64,000 nucleotides of DNA from Mycteria americana (taxonomy: Eukaryota; Chordata; Aves; Ciconiiformes; Ciconiidae). Of this stretch, positions 1 through 37,204 are shown one piece after another. Under the pieces are notes generated by a model. That model did no database searches, was not told the DNA's origin, and saw only the letters and a list, made by a program, of their open reading frames with translations. Location: the NCBI RefSeq assembly GCF_035582795.1, contig NC_134366.1:6182828-6246827 (forward strand), read 5' to 3'. A program made the translations under genes and the position numbers. Positions within the stretch are counted from its first letter, which is position 1. Each line of letters opens with the position of its first letter.

Positions 1-3000
1 TGACAGGGCTTGGCTTTTCTTTTTATTAAGGCTCATTGGTAATAGGTACCTGTTCATGTATTATTTTTTTCTGCTGAATAATTTTTAGTTGCTAAGTAGT
101 TTTAAGGTTGACCGGTCTTACCGTACAAATTTCAGAGGATTTATTTTGTCTGTGATTTGTACATGCTCTCCTGGACTGAACTGTCTGCTAGTGGTTTATA
201 TGTGCAACATTTAAACGATAAAATCCATCTCTCTGCATATCCTGCAAAAGCAGCATTGCGAGGTGTGCAAAGCTTCGTCTTTACAAATTCTTTCTTTGAA
301 CATGCAAAAGGACTAACGCTGTAACCTTTCATGAGAGTCAGCAGAGCGACTAAACTCAACCAAGGTCAGCAAGTTCACCACAGTGGCAGGAAGCACTTTC
401 ATTTCTGCGAAGGCAGCTGATGACTTGAAAGAAACAAAAATAAATGAATGACTGAATACTAGAGAAGAGCCTGACCTGGTCATAACATGAGATTTTGTTT
501 CTGTGGGAATTTCTGACACTTAAGCTTCATTTCCTCCTGATCCAGGATGAAATAGCAAAATTTCTCGTGAATTTTTTGAGGTGGAAAAAATGCTGGAAGC
601 AAACCAGTTCCAATAAAGTGAGTTTTATTTCTGCAAGATCAAAGCACTTGCCTTTGACAATAATATTAATGCATATTAAGAATAATTCTGTTGATCGTTG
701 AGTGCTTCAGTTATCAGCTGGATTACATCACTGTGTTCCCATGAAACAAACGTGTTTAAGTTTCACTGGAAAGTTATACCACAAGGGGAAAAAAAAAAAA
801 ATCAATCGGCTGTGGAGTGAAGCCTGAAGGTTAGAGTGAATGGGGCACCTCCATTGAAGGAGCTGGTTTGGTGTACATCAAAAATGCAAATAAAGTAGCA
901 GGAAAGAAAGACACCAATTCTTTTATAATGACTCGTTTCCCTTTTGCCATCCCTCTATCAAAATTGCCTGTGAACAGTTGTTAACAAGGTCTTATTCAAT
1001 GTTTGGCCTTTGCAACTTCGTGTTCCTGTGTGTTTCCTACTGCTTGACACAATACATGTTTCTTTTCTCAGAAGAAATTTAAATCTTAAATGTAAATGTA
1101 AGGAATGTAAATCTCAAACTGAAAGTCCTTTGAGGAAAAAAACCAAAGCTGCTTTCAAGGTTTAGAAAAAAATGCTCGACCCTGTCGTGGAGGGAACCCC
1201 ACTGCTGGGCTATACCTCTACAACATGGCTGTGAATTTCATTACTTGGGAAACTTTTACTGTATAGAATTCATGGCAGGAATTTTGCTGCAGAATTATAC
1301 AGTTCTAACCAGTGAAAACTAAAGCCTCTTTTGTTAATTTGGGCTGTGCAATTCTAAGGCTGAACAGAAAAAGCAACTTGATGAAGGTGCATCCGAGGTT
1401 TTTCTGTTTGTAACTCCGTATCGGTGGCTGTGTACGGACATCAAAGCCACTGTGAAAGCACTGGGAGCCTGAGGCAGGAGCAGGTAAAACGACGGAGGAG
1501 AAATCTGTGAGCTCAGGAGCATTTGCTGGAAGTAGGAATTCTAAAAATTCCTCTAATGACCTGCACAAACGCCTAGCTTCAAACTCCTCCCCAGGTCCTG
1601 GGACTTGGTATTTTTACTCATGGCTCTGTCTGGTTTTAACTATGTAGCTCCTTTTGCTTTCAAAGTGTGCATCCACTGAACCAAGGCATAAGATTGCTTT
1701 GAACAGGTCCAGCTGACCAGTGAGACCTAAACTGAGGCTGTTTGCTTCTATCTTAACATTTTTATTCACACACACCCCCCCAAGGGCACTGGCTTGGGCT
1801 TGTGGCTTGGCACCAAGTTTTTGGAGCCTGTTACAATTCAAAGAGTATCGCTTTCTCAGTTTGAAGTGTTTTCCTGCACACTGAATTAATCTATCTTTTG
1901 GAGAGATACCATTGTTCTAGGCCGTGCTGACGGTGGTTGCAATGTAAATTGAGATAGCCACGTTCTTTTGTGTTCCAGCCTCTCCATGGCAATTATTGTA
2001 TTTTTTTTTTTTTTTTAATCAGAGCATAAAACCTCTTTGCCCTGGCGTTTACTGGCTCCCTGGAGTCTAAAAGCTGCACGGGTAAAAACACTCTTTGTCA
2101 ACATAAACTGTGTTGGCACCAATATTGCTGCATAAACCGGGAGATGACTTCTCTCAGTAAGCAAGGCTTAATATTCTTCAGTTTATTTAACTGTGCAGGC
2201 CCTATAAATTATTGTGAAATGAAGCAAGAGTCTTGATAGACTGAGAGGGGATGGGAGAGGTTGAGGGGCTGTTGAGGGAAACTCAGGGTGCATGAGACTT
2301 GCTCGGTACAAACCATGCTCCAACCATGGCATGGTATTAGCATCCTACTGAGACTGGGTGCAGACTAAATATTTTTTTTCCCCTGGTTTTATCCACTGGG
2401 ATGTTAAATAATGCTGTTACCCACCCCTCTGTGACTGAATGCGAAGAAGCGTGGGTCTGCTGAAGGCTGAAAGGCGCATGTCCCTCCACGTGTGGGATTT
2501 TTCTGTTCTAGTGACAATAACACGCTATCTTGAGGTTTTAAAACCAGTTGGGATTATTATTAACGCATACTCCAAGAGGTGCTCAGTGTGCCTGCCGTGT
2601 CCCGGGCAGGCTGTGTTGCCAAGTGGCTGAAGTAGATTGAGATTTCATGAAGTCGTTCAGGACTTGCTAATTGATACTGGGCAAATTGCCTAACCCCTCT
2701 CGCTTTATCTATTTATAAAATGGGGATAGTTAAGGCCAGGCAAAACTTGTGTAACTGAATTTGTGTAACTTTCCACAAATCCATGCCAGCTTGTCACCAG
2801 TTCGCTGTGTTCCTGACTGCTCTTAATTCATTGTACTAAAATAGCGCTCTGCATAAACATCGAGCTATGATGCAGGCAGCATCATTCCCCCAGGAAACTC
2901 TAACTTTGGGAGATTAAATTGCTTTAACGAGGGGCAAGGTGCAAATCTAACTCGGGGAGAGGAGTGCTGATTGCACGGCTGACTCGAGCAGCCGGTGCTG

Positions 3001-6000
3001 CATCAACGGACACCTCTGAGCCTCTTCTCCCCCTTGAAAAAGGGCAAAACCATTTTTCTCTGTGATTAGTGGAGAGTTGTGGTGCCTTTCCTGCAGCAGC
3101 ATGATGTGAAGTAACTTATTCTTTGTCTCAATTGTAATAGCTGCGTTTCCTGAAGAGATGTTGCACTATTTGGTTGTTGAAACAGCTTGTGAACTTCTCC
3201 AAGGGCGGTGGCTTCTCCCAGCCTGGGCTTCGTTATCCTTAAGTTACTTTGTGCAGTATTAACTTATCTTTATTAACATGCTGTTGGGGCTCGGTTTCAA
3301 ATGTGATCTTTATGTTTACTCGGCAAAGGGATTTCATACATCTTTTATGTGCCTTGACGTTATTGCAAAAAGGCTAAACTTGTGATGCATATAAAAATAA
3401 AGCTGCTGTTCTGTATGTGAATTGGTTAGAAATATATGTGATTGTAGAGATCTACCTTTCCAAATGAGAATTTGGGAGAACAAGTGTGTATTTATGGATC
3501 CAATACCACTGTATAACCATATAGTCTTTAAAGGAAAGAAGGTTTTGATTCTTGTTCTTCACTGATCTTTTGTCTCTCTGGTGTCTTACCAACCCTCTGC
3601 GTTCTCAGCACAAAACTGCTATTTACCACTGCCTTCCTCCTTTTCTTGCCAGGCTTTATTCATCTTCAGTGCTCTAAAAGCTGTAAGGTTTGCAGAAAAA
3701 TGCTAAGTACAACTGCAGATATTTTTTGATGGTGAACAACTGAACAAGAAGGAAGGTGACCAGTGAAAAAAAAACCAGCATAGTGCTGTCTTCTGAAATA
3801 CTTTTATTTTTGCTTAAGGAGGGATAATACCTCGGCTACCCAAGTTTAAAACAGCTCCGAGTGGTTTGAAGTCAAGATTGGTTTATTCTGTTGTTTTGCC
3901 CCCACTCAAGTCAGGAACTGCTGTTTTAGGGTCTGATCCAAACCCACCAAACTCTGTAGGAGCCTTTCTGATGTCAGTAGGTTTTGGTCCTGGCTCCTGA
4001 TTAGTACACAGTCTTTCCCTTGTGGTAGCTACCAACAGGAGCAGATACTTGGGCTTTTTAGGTCTAAGGTAATGCTACAATATGAGATGGCCAAGGAGAG
4101 ATGATTTTTAATGGCTGACTGCTGGATTGGGAACAAACATCTAACTTATGATACTGTAGAAATCTGTCTTCCTGACGTACACAGCAGCAATGATGCCCGT
4201 TGTGATGTGGTCCTGCCACAGCATTCTTGCGTTGGCAAGTTGTTTAGACTGGGTCTTTTTTTTTTTTTTTCTGTAGTGCAGAATAGTAAGAGGAGATTTT
4301 CCTTTCAGCTCTTACATTTCCTCAGTGGCCAGAATAGTTTTCAAGTTTGACAACTTGGGATACCTTAATAGCAGGAATTGTTGCCTAATACCACGCTTTC
4401 TCAAACACTAGCCCGCAAGTGCGTTGCCACTGTAGAGTGTTTTGTAGGGTATGTGGTTTGCAGCACATGATGTTTCTACTGAAAAAGATAAAATTGGCCA
4501 TATTTTCTGCAGAGCCTGCATCGGCAGAATTGTCACTTCCATTCTGGATTGGTTTTTCTGTGATATGAGAGTCTGGAGAGAGAGATTCTTTTTTTTTTTT
4601 TAAAAAAGTCTTTGGTTTGTATCATTGAAACAGGTCCAGCAGATGAATCTTTTCTACGTTGCTTCAGAAGAATGATAAAAAAAAAGATCTTACCACTTGC
4701 ATCCAGATGTCCTGGAGACTATTATTTGCTAGCAGGCTGCTGGAAGTCTATAATTTCTAGGCTCCTTTAGGATATTTGACAGTCGTTGGATTCCCAGCAG
4801 TGGTGGTTACTGGTATTGCAAGCCAGGCCCAACATTTCCAATTCCTCCCTGTTTCTGGTGATGCAGTCCTTTCCAGTTATCACCGTAGTGAGCCAATATA
4901 AAGTACAAGCTGCCAAAGAAGAGTACAAACGTAAACACTTCTGAGCTATCGTACCTCTTGAATTTCATGACTTCCCCATTTTCTAGAGTTAAGTTTATTT
5001 GCAATAACCTTGTTCTGTTTTAGCCTTTCTGAGGGTAGTTAACAGTGGCAGAGAGAATGAGATGCAGATCGTACCAACCGCTCAGAAATAAGAATTGAAC
5101 CCTAACTTGTGGTTAGGATTTTATTTTATTGCTTTACAGATATTTCTTGAGAGCAGGCACATTCTTATCTTAATAGCTGGGACTAGGATAAAGTTAGTAA
5201 GATGGCATTTGAGAAGACTGTTTCAAAGTAATTCCTTACAGCAGAGTAGCACAGGTTGGTTGTGCCTGTTTTAGCCCACTGGAAATGAGGGGAAATTGAT
5301 TGGGAAAACATTGAATAAATCAACCATGTAACAGAATACAACTTAATTCCGTTTAAGCTTTCTGCTGACCTCAGATGGCAGACGTAGGGGCACAATTTCC
5401 CACTGGAATTTATTAAACCCACGTTTGATGTGAAATGTGGTGAATGCTGTGTGCTCTGTGTAAAGGACTTGTGTTTTTACTGCTGGAATGATTTTGCTTT
5501 GAATGGCATTTCCTTTACCCTCAAAATGACTGCATGGAAACTTGAGGTAATAAATACACAAGTTCAAATACAGCACATCACAATCATATGCTGATGGCAC
5601 TTGGACAAGTTTCTATTGGTATTATTTTATTTAAAAGAACTTCTAATTGTTCTTGTGTTTAGAACAATAGATCTTGCGAGACTTCCCGTAATGAGGGGTA
5701 AAGTGCAAGTAATTTTACTCTGAACTTTTTAGGAAGCTCATTCAGTTTTCTGAGAAAAGCAGGGATGGTGGATACACATGGGAGATCTCAAAGCAAAATC
5801 ACTGTTACAAAAAGTGGGTTTCCAGAAAAAACAGATTGCAGTGCTGACGGGGATAGTGATCCACCTAGACATGCTAAAACTTCAAGGTTAGCAGGAAGTC
5901 AAGATGTCTCCGGTAACAGGGAAAAGAATAGGATAGTGCATCTGGAAGAAGCTGAAGCCTAATGACAGGCATTTTCTGGTGCTTGTTTTAGCCCTGTGAT

Positions 6001-7666
6001 TTCTATGCAACTTTCTTTAATGTCAACTTTTGGTTATCCATGTCTAGTATTTTAGTGAGCACTAAGTTCCTGTCCTTGGAAGCCTCTAACCTAAGTGAGC
6101 TGGAAGCCTTCAGCACGTTGTTCTTCTGAGTGATAATTTCAGTGGTGTTTCTCAAATATTGAAAGACTGGTGAGAAGGGTCATTGCACTGCTGGCATGAC
6201 GCAGAGGAAGCTTGGGACCATCTTCATGTGGATGCCATTGCTTGCAAATTGTACAGAGGGATCTTTTGTTGCAGTGGATTCCTCAGGATAACATCCTTAA
6301 GCCATGGAGTAACTTTGTGGCTCCTCTGGGTAAAAATCCTCTACATTTACAGTTAACTGTGTCAGGCAGCTGAGTTTCAAGAGTTTTCAACCGAGTTGTG
6401 GTCAATAATGTGGTGTTTTTATGTGAAATAGCCCTTGAATTTTAGAGACTTATTCTCAAAGCCCGTCATCAGTTTCAAAAATGGCATTCAAGATTTTGAT
6501 TGCTTGTACTGTGTTTAAAAAAAGGGGGAGCAGTAGGTAAAATGGAGTTACGGAGAATGACCCATTGCAGGTCTGTAATTCTGCAATACATAAGCAGTGT
6601 AGTTCAGAGCAAATTGGGAAGAAATTCTTCTACAGTTTTGTGTTTATAGCTTCCCTGTCACCTGATTTATTTTATTTGGTCTTTTTTCTCTGAGGAATGT
6701 CTACCGTCCTCTCTTGAATGACTTGGCTTGGTTGCCAAATCTTTTGTAATGCTCGTCTCTGAACAAACATACCGTATCTCATTGCTATTCCTGCTGCTGT
6801 TCACAGATCCTGTTTTCCATGTCATTCTTAATTGCATAAAACATCTGTGTTACCTTTGAAAGCATAGTTTTCATGTAAAAGAATGATTTACTTTAAGTAA
6901 TAAAATTACCAGTGAGTGCATGGGGTATCCTTGAGCATCCTTCAGCTTGCAAAAAATGCTTTGAGTGGGGGTAACGCTGTGCAGAGCGCAAATACCTGTC
7001 TGCAAGGCTTCCTCTGGGATGGCTGGGCTAGTTAGTGGCACATGCTGCTCGATTCAGTAACGCTGCTGTATCATCGGGAACCGGTCCAAGTTCCTGTTAA
7101 AGCACTGAGCATCTCGGCGATGGAAGATTACCAAGCAAAGCATATTCTGGTAATAAACCATCCAGAATAAGGGGCTGATAACTCCAGTCTGCAGGATGCA
7201 GTTAGGACAGTGAAATGTTATAAAGTCTAGTAACTTTTTGTGTACCCGACTTTATTGCTGCAAATATTAACAGGATGCTAATGGCAGTTCAGTTATTACT
7301 TGTTATGTATGTATACAAATGTAAATGAAGCACTGGCTGTCAGAGGCAGGTTTGTACAGTAGCAGGTCTGCTGGGGGAGCGCGGGTGTGCTGTAATGTGA
7401 CCAGTGGGCTGTAATGGAAAGTGGAATTTTCCTCTCTGCCAGCCAGCGCTGAAAGCTCTGCTGTCCCTGGTAATTGAATGGTGCACTACAGGCCGTTCAT
7501 GTACCAGCACTCTTAGCTAACTGTTGGTCATTCTTTGTTCATTAGGAAACTCCTCATGCGTAACTGTACTTAATAGATGGCTGGGAATATGAGGAGACGG
7601 GGGGGACAACCCTTCAGTTTGCTCAGGATGTGTTCTTAATAAAATCTGCTTTTGTTTTCTTTTTAG
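1..7666 (+). other. OXSR1 intron (5' end outside window)
   Basis: No upstream kinase exon (for example HRDVKAGNILL) was recognised here, so this is read as one long intron before the DFG exon. The content is AT-rich with short A/T homopolymer runs. Open frames are short and look like chance. Confidence 0.7.
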
Positions 7667-31205
<23,539 letters not shown>

Positions 31206-32022
31206 ACAATGGTCCCAGGAGATGTTTCCCAACTGAGAACCCACATGTGCATATTTGTAATGCTTCTGTTAGCCTAAAAAAAAAAAAAACCACTACTGCC
31301 AAAGAATTGAACTACAGCCCCCTTCCTAGAAGCTTTAACATTTTCCTTAATAGGATCACAAACCTTCCTGAAATTACCGATGGCGTTTACACCTTTTGTA
31401 AACAACTCTCATGTTTTTGTATCTGTCATCTCAAACATGCAGATCCAACACGTCATTGCCTGCATGTTCATTTTATTATTGCCTTACTTTAAAGAAAAAT
31501 ACTACTGAGTACGAAGCAGGGGGTTCCACTGCTCTGATGATCTTGCCTAAATGTTTGCTTACATGTGGTTTCATTTTTGTTCACTTGCTATTTTTGCACA
31601 AGTTTAATACTGAACAGATCTTTTTTGTTCTTTACCTGCTTCTCCTTCCATCTGAAACACCAATGTACATGTTGTTTGGGTCACCTGGAGTGCTGAGAAA
31701 TCTGCTTCTCTTCAGCTGTGTTTTTTTAAAACTGCTGGTTTGAACGCTTGCATATGAGAAAGCAAGCCAAGTCTTAACCCACGGGAGGGAGAGTCTTCTT
31801 CCCTTGTGCTTGTGTTTTTGAGAAGTTCCTTGACTTTGAGGTGTTAGAAGTCAGCTTCCCTTTGTAAACTGCCTTAATTTTTTTCTTTTATTTTTTTTTT
31901 TTTTTACAATTTTGGTTCTCTCCACATGAGTGCCAGGCATGGCATGAGGGCTGAACCTTTTAATTTACGTTAAGCAGTCCTTCCGCAAAATATCTTTCAT
32001 TCTGCATCTTAGATGTAGTCTG

Positions 32023-32797
32023 TTCTTGAAGCAGACCAATGAGGCATTGCTGTCTGGAAACTGGTCTTTCAGATGATCAACAAAATATTTGCGGTCAGAG
32101 GGAGAGGAGATCTGTGTCACTCTGCGTTTGGAAAAGATGCACTTCAAACTGTTCCTGAAACCCAGTCTGTTATGCCTGGCTGCGCGAGTCCTCCCGACAT
32201 GTTTCCCAGTCCTTTGCAAACTGGTACCCGTGGAACCACCCCTGTCGTGTTTTACAGCAATAAAGAATTGCCAGTAGAGTGGTAGTACTGGGCAAGCAAG
32301 CGCCGGGCTGTGTCCCTCCTGCACTAATCGCTTGGGTCGTCAGCCTTCTCGTCGGTCCAAGCCTCGACGTTTCATCAGGATGTCACTGAAACCCTGTCAC
32401 ACACGTATTTAGCTTTTATTTCTATGTGGTGTTGAATTTGAGTTTCTACATGAATAATATAAATTATACTCAGAGTTTGATAAGAGACACTTGTAATGCA
32501 ATATGTGAATAATAAATGGTGTTGATTTTTTTTTTCCTTCCTACTGTTTCACAGTTGGCCTTTGGAACTGCTATTGGCTCTGGAGTGTTTTCTACACAGA
32601 AATTGTAAGCCTGTAATTTAACACACAGATGGAAACGTGTTTTGCTTCCATCAGCCACAAGCAATGCAGAAACAGAGTGTTAAAGCAGAACGACTGGGTT
32701 CAGTTAGGACTTTTTTTTTTTTATTTCCAAGTCTTCAGATGAACAATCTGTATTTATATATTGTTCTCTATGAGCAGCTGTGGAAGCTTCCTGAATT
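32023..32797 (+). repeat. Left copy of inverted repeat: OXSR1 3' UTR segment
   Basis: This piece of the OXSR1 3' UTR is repeated in reverse complement at 48601-49367 with very high identity. One test is the 32089-32277 frame, which translates identically in both copies. It includes the AATAAA at 32259 and the ataataaatgg near 32508. Confidence 0.92.
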
Positions 32798-33796
32798 GTG
32801 CATGTTCTTTTTATACCGCCCTTTTTGCTTTTAGCCTGAGGTGGATACTGAGTATGTCCCCATGGGCTACTTGCAGCCCCGTGGCTGGTGAGTGTGAAGG
32901 GGAGGGAGAGGAGAAGGAGGGTTTGGGAGCGAGAGCATCCCAGGGTGCTGAACAGATGCTCTCAAGAGCCCAGGAAGTGGGTGCCTGATACCAGGGAGTT
33001 GGTGCTGGCTGGGTTTGGCCAAGCGTGTGCGTGCATGTGTGTGTGGCACCTCTGGCACTTTCTCCTGTTGTCCGACACAAAGCACTCCCTACGGCTTCCC
33101 CCATCGAGCTTCTTGGCTTGGGAGGAGCAGGCTGGCATCTCGATTTTCATGTCACCCTGTGGTTGATATGGTTGTATTGGAAACCCTTAGGATATGGAGA
33201 CAAGGTGGTCTTGGTACAGTATTATTTTCCCTTCTGTCTGCATGCCATGGGGACCTCCTTGTTCATTTGTGTACTGGTGCTGAGAAAAGTAGGACTCAAA
33301 CTGCTCAAATGGAACAATGCAGCATCTATTTATTAAGTTATTCCCCACCTTCCCAAAGCCAGGACTTAAAGAGCTTGAGCTCACGCTGACCTAAGGCTCC
33401 TTAGTTCTTTAATGGAGAAAACAAGTAAGGAAGAAACTGATGTTTTTTGCTCTATAGATCTCCAGATGTTTGGGTAGGGATCCAAAATATTTACTTGGGC
33501 TATTACAGTGCTAGACAACTGTCTTTTCTGATGTTGTTCCAGTAAGTGCCACTGCTGTTCATAATTGTTTTCCAGTGTCATTAAGAATTTGGTTTTTGTG
33601 CAAATTTCTGATCTGAACCTGGAAACGGGTGGTAATTTTAAGTTAGTTCCTACTTTCAAGGACAATGCTCTGTTAATGAAAATGGATCCTCTTCACAACT
33701 TTGGTGTATTGTAGATTATAATGGAAGATGTAAAATATTCAGGCTTTTTTCCTTTTTTGGACTTTGTATTTTACTGCATGTCTCTAATTTTTAATC

Positions 33797-33802
33797 AATA
33801 AA
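33797..33802 (+). terminator. Likely distal polyadenylation signal of OXSR1 (AATAAA)
   Basis: An AATAAA hexamer followed within about 30 nt by a GT-rich element, 2.6 kb after the OXSR1 stop. An earlier AATAAA at 32259 could give a shorter transcript. Confidence 0.65.
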
Positions 33803-33820
33803 GAACAAATTGTCCATTGC

Positions 33821-34363
33821 CACGTGTTTGGTGTGTGGTTTACGTGCCATTGGGTTGGACGGTGTGTCTTGGGGAAGGGGTTTGTCTGAGTGGTGTCTGC
33901 AACCCCTGGGGCATCTCTGGGGCAGCAGGAGGTTCAACAGCCCCCAGGAAGACTTGGTGAGGAAGGGGTGGGGATGCTCTGCAGGAGTTGTGTGCAGAAA
34001 TGGAGCCAGGATGGCACTTAGGATTCTACCCTGAGGGCTTTCTCCAGTGGAAAGGCTTGCTCCAAGCTCCGCATGCCCTGTGCAGCTGGGGATGAGCTTC
34101 CCCTGTCTAGGAACACCTCAGGGTGACAGAGGCTGGTATTAAAGTGGGATGATTTATTGTTTGAGAAGTGTTTGGAGCATGAACTGCACTCCTTCCTTTC
34201 TACCTCCACTTGTTCTTTCTGAATTTGAAGCTTCAGGGCAGACCTGATCCAGAGGTGCCTCTGAGGTCTCCCCCTCACATTTGTAGTGGAGCCAGGACTT
34301 CAAGAAAATGCGCTGACGGTGAGAGGTGGAGCCCAGGCACGTCCCCATCTCTCGTCATCCTGA
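33821..34363. other. Intergenic sequence between OXSR1 and the LTR element
   Basis: No coding signal or known repeat was recognised. Confidence 0.5.
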
Positions 34364-34368
34364 CAGCT

Positions 34369-34948
34369 ATTGCTGGTTTTGGCTGGGGTAAGTTAATTTT
34401 CTTCACAGTAGCTTGTGTGGTGCTACATTCTGGATTTGTGCTGGAAACAGTGTTGATCACACAGGGATGTTTTCGTTACTGCTGAGCAGTGCTTACACAC
34501 AGTCAAGGCCTTTTCTGCTCCTCGCCCCACCCCACCAGTGAGGAGGCTGGGGGTGCACAAGAAGCTGGGAGGGGACACGGCTGGGACAGCTGACCCCAAC
34601 TGCCCAAAGGGCTATTCCATACCATATGGCGTCATGCTCAGCAGAGAAAGCTGGGGAAGAAGAAGGAAGGGGGGCACATTCAGAGTGACGGCGTTTGTCT
34701 TCCCAAGTCACCGTTAGGCGTGATGGAGCCCTGCTTTCCTGGAGATGGCTGAACACCTGCCTGCCCATGGGAAGCAGTGAATGAATTCCTTGTTTTGCTT
34801 TGCTTGCGTGTGCGGCTTTTGCTTTACGTATTAAACTGTCTTTATCTCAACCCACGAGTTTTCTCACTTTTACCCTTCTGATTCTCTCCCCCGTCCCACC
34901 AGGGGGGAGTGAGTGTGTGGTGCCTAGTTGCCAGCTGGCGTCATGACA
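34369..34948 (+). repeat. 5' LTR
   Basis: Begins attgctggttttggctgg and ends catgaca, like the 3' LTR. The two differ by scattered substitutions and small indels. ATTAAA lies near 34830. Confidence 0.85.
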
Positions 34949-34956
34949 GTCCATTT

Positions 34957-34974
34957 TGGCCCTCAACGTGGGGC
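34957..34974 (+). other. Putative retroviral primer-binding site, tRNA-Lys-like
   Basis: This 18-mer differs at two positions from the canonical tRNA-Lys type primer-binding sequence. It lies 8 nt after the LTR end. Confidence 0.6.
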
Positions 34975-35279
34975 TCGAAGGGTTCGAGATAACAACAGGT
35001 TTGATTTTAATGTGCTAGATCGAATTTATAGTTGTTATGGCTGTTTAGCTATTCGGCAGGCTTCTGTGCTTGCCGTGGGGCTTGCTTGCCTTACTGCATA
35101 TTAGTGTAGTGCTCATTAGTGGCTGCTTTTTGCTTTTTCTGCTTGCTGTACTGCTCATGAACTTACTGTGCTGTGCCTGGGAATGTTTTGATAACAGCCA
35201 TGGTGATGCGCCTGGGCTGGCAGATGGCCAGGACATTGCTGCTGTTTCTGTGCTGCCGTACTGGACAGGCTGGAACGCC

Positions 35280-35870
35280 AGTGTGAACTCCAGTCGAAGG
35301 GACTGCGACCTGTGGATGAGTCCATGCAGGAGCAGGACACCCCGAAGCATCTGTGGCCGTGGATAATCCCACGCCAGAGCAGGTACATCTCGAAGCATCT
35401 GTGGCCGTGGTTATGTCTGTGCCGCAGCAGGTATAGCTCTGAAGGGATTGCGGCCCAAGGATAAGTCCACGCTGTAAAGGTACACCTTGAAGCATCTGTG
35501 GCTGTGGATAAGTCTATGCTGCAGCAGGTACACCTTGAAGCATCAGTGGCTGTGCACGAGGTCATGCTGGAGCACCTCAAAGTGCGTGGCCATGGATAAG
35601 CCCACTACAGAGCAGATACTCCCCTGGAGGGACTGTGGCTGTGGGTAAGGCCATGCTGGAGCAGGTCTATCTCTGAAGGCATTGTGGCCCTTGGAGAAGG
35701 CCACGCTGGAACAGGTGCACCTCAAAGGGACTGTGCCTATGGATAAGTCCATGCCGCAGCAGGTATATCCCTGAAGAGACCATGGCTCATAGATAAGGCT
35801 CCACTTGGAGCAGGTACACCCCTAAGGGACTGCAGTCTGGATAAGTCCAAGCCAGAGCAGGGGCAAGGGC
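35280..35870 (+). repeat. Degenerate tandem repeat (unit about 50 bp) inside the LTR element
   Basis: About eleven diverged units, each with a phrase like ctgtggccgtggataagtcc, then gctggagcaggtacacc. Spacing between caggta boxes is 48-51 bp. No long frame is kept, so it reads as a non-coding minisatellite. Confidence 0.8.
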
Positions 35871-36351
35871 AGGAGGTCATTGTGATGTTAAACCCTATAA
35901 CCTGGCCCAAAGGGACCAAGGGTGGAGATTGTAATGCAAATACCTTTAAATTGTTGTAACCCAGGATTTGAGTTGCATGTTATAGGAATTACTATAGCAG
36001 GAACCACCTGAACCAGTGGAGGACAAGCCTTACAAGCAGCAGTGCAAGTGCAGCAGTGACCCAACCTGAGCTGGCTTTGGTGCCCAGTAACCACGTAACA
36101 CACTGCCTCTCCTGTCCTGAATGACCACCATAACAGATGGAGCCCAAAGTCATGGACTAAATGAACTCAATTGACATTTTGTAGACATTTATGGACATTT
36201 TAAGACATTTCACAGGGGTCGTCCATAGATTAAGGGAATGATATCTGCATATTGTATCAAAGAATGGAAAGAGGGGTGGTGGTTAATGAGAATGTATTGG
36301 ATAGTGTGGGACCTGATCGTGATGTAAATGGTATGGAATAAGGGGTAGAGA

Positions 36352-36950
36352 ATTGCTGGTTTTGGCTGGGGTAAGTTAATTTTCTTCACAGTAGCTTGTG
36401 TGGTGCTACATTTTGGATTTGTGCTGGAAACAGTGTTGATCACACAGGGATGTTTTCGTTACTGCTGAGCAGTGCTTACACACAGTCAAGGCCTTTTCTG
36501 CTCCTCACCCTACCCCACCAGCAAGTGGGCTGGGGGGGCACAAGAAGCTGGGAGGGGACACGGCTGGGACAGCTGACCCCGACTGACCAAAGGGGTATCC
36601 CACACCATAGGACATCATGCTCAGCATAGAAAGCTGGGGGAAGAAGAAGGAAGGGAGGATATTCGGAGTGATGGGTTTGTCTTCCCAAGTCACCGTTAGG
36701 CGTGATGGAGCCCTGCTTTCCTGGAGATGGCTGAACACCTGCCTGCCCATGGGAAGCAGTGAATGAATTCCTTGTTTTGCTTTGTTTGTGTGCGTGGCTT
36801 TTGCTTTACCTATTGAACTGTCTTTATCTCAACCCACGAGTTTTCTCACTTTTACCCTTCTGATTCTCTCCCCCATCCCACCGGGGGGGAGTAAGCAGAG
36901 CAGCTGTGTGGGGGGCTTAGTTGCTGGCTGGCTGGGATTAAACCATGACA
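36352..36950 (+). repeat. 3' LTR
   Basis: Direct repeat of 34369-34948, preceded by the purine-rich tract ggaataaggggtagaga and ended by catgaca. Confidence 0.85.
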
Positions 36951-37204
36951 CAGCTCTTAGCTCTAGCTGGGCCATTCCTCTCTGTAAGTTCCAGAATCCT
37001 CCGCTGCGGTATACTCGTGTGCCAGCGGTCATGCTTTGGGCTGCGAGAGCAAGGAGGTGTCTGAAGTGAAAGGTCTTCTCCAAGTGTGCAGGTGACAAGA
37101 CTGTTGGCAGACTGTCAGTAAACCTCTTGCCACGAGCCTTAAAACACTGCTGTGACCTGGCACTGAGCCACTGCCATGGTTGTGGCAGTAGGTTTGCCAC
37201 GGTG

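Larger units (their letters stand above)
31206..33820 (+). other. OXSR1: OXSR1 3' UTR
   Basis: This AT-rich region without coding signal follows the stop codon. AATAAA hexamers are visible at 32259-32264 and 33797-33802. The last is followed by a GT-rich stretch (gtgtttggtgtgtgg), as expected downstream of a cleavage site. Part of the region (about 32023-32797) reappears inverted at 48601-49367. The UTR end is inferred from the hexamer. Confidence 0.75.
34364..36955 (+). mobile_element. Endogenous retroviral-type LTR element, internally deleted
   Basis: Two direct LTRs of about 580-600 bp flank about 1.4 kb. The pentamer CAGCT lies on both outer sides (34364-34368 and 36951-36955), consistent with a target-site duplication, although the LTR start is not certain to the base. 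The interior begins with a likely primer-binding site (34957) and ends with a purine-rich tract (36335-36351). No gag, pol or env frame was recognised. The interior is mainly a repeat of about 50 bp, so the copy is non-autonomous. The LTR resembles a family common in birds. Assignment to class II (ERVK-like) or ERVL was not settled. Confidence 0.85.

Noticed and set aside
5765-5962. 65-codon hydrophilic plus-strand frame upstream of OXSR1 exons
   Set aside because: No splice or family support, and it does not fit the OSR1 N-terminal kinase sequence. Taken as chance.
31965-32324. 119-codon minus-strand frame that recurs at 49066-49392
   Set aside because: It is repeated only because the OXSR1 3' UTR segment is duplicated. 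It is antisense to the UTR and has no recognisable domain.
35155-35580. Repetitive minus-strand frame across the LTR element interior
   Set aside because: Translation of the minisatellite of about 50 bp. Frame is not kept through the array and nothing resembles a retroviral protein.
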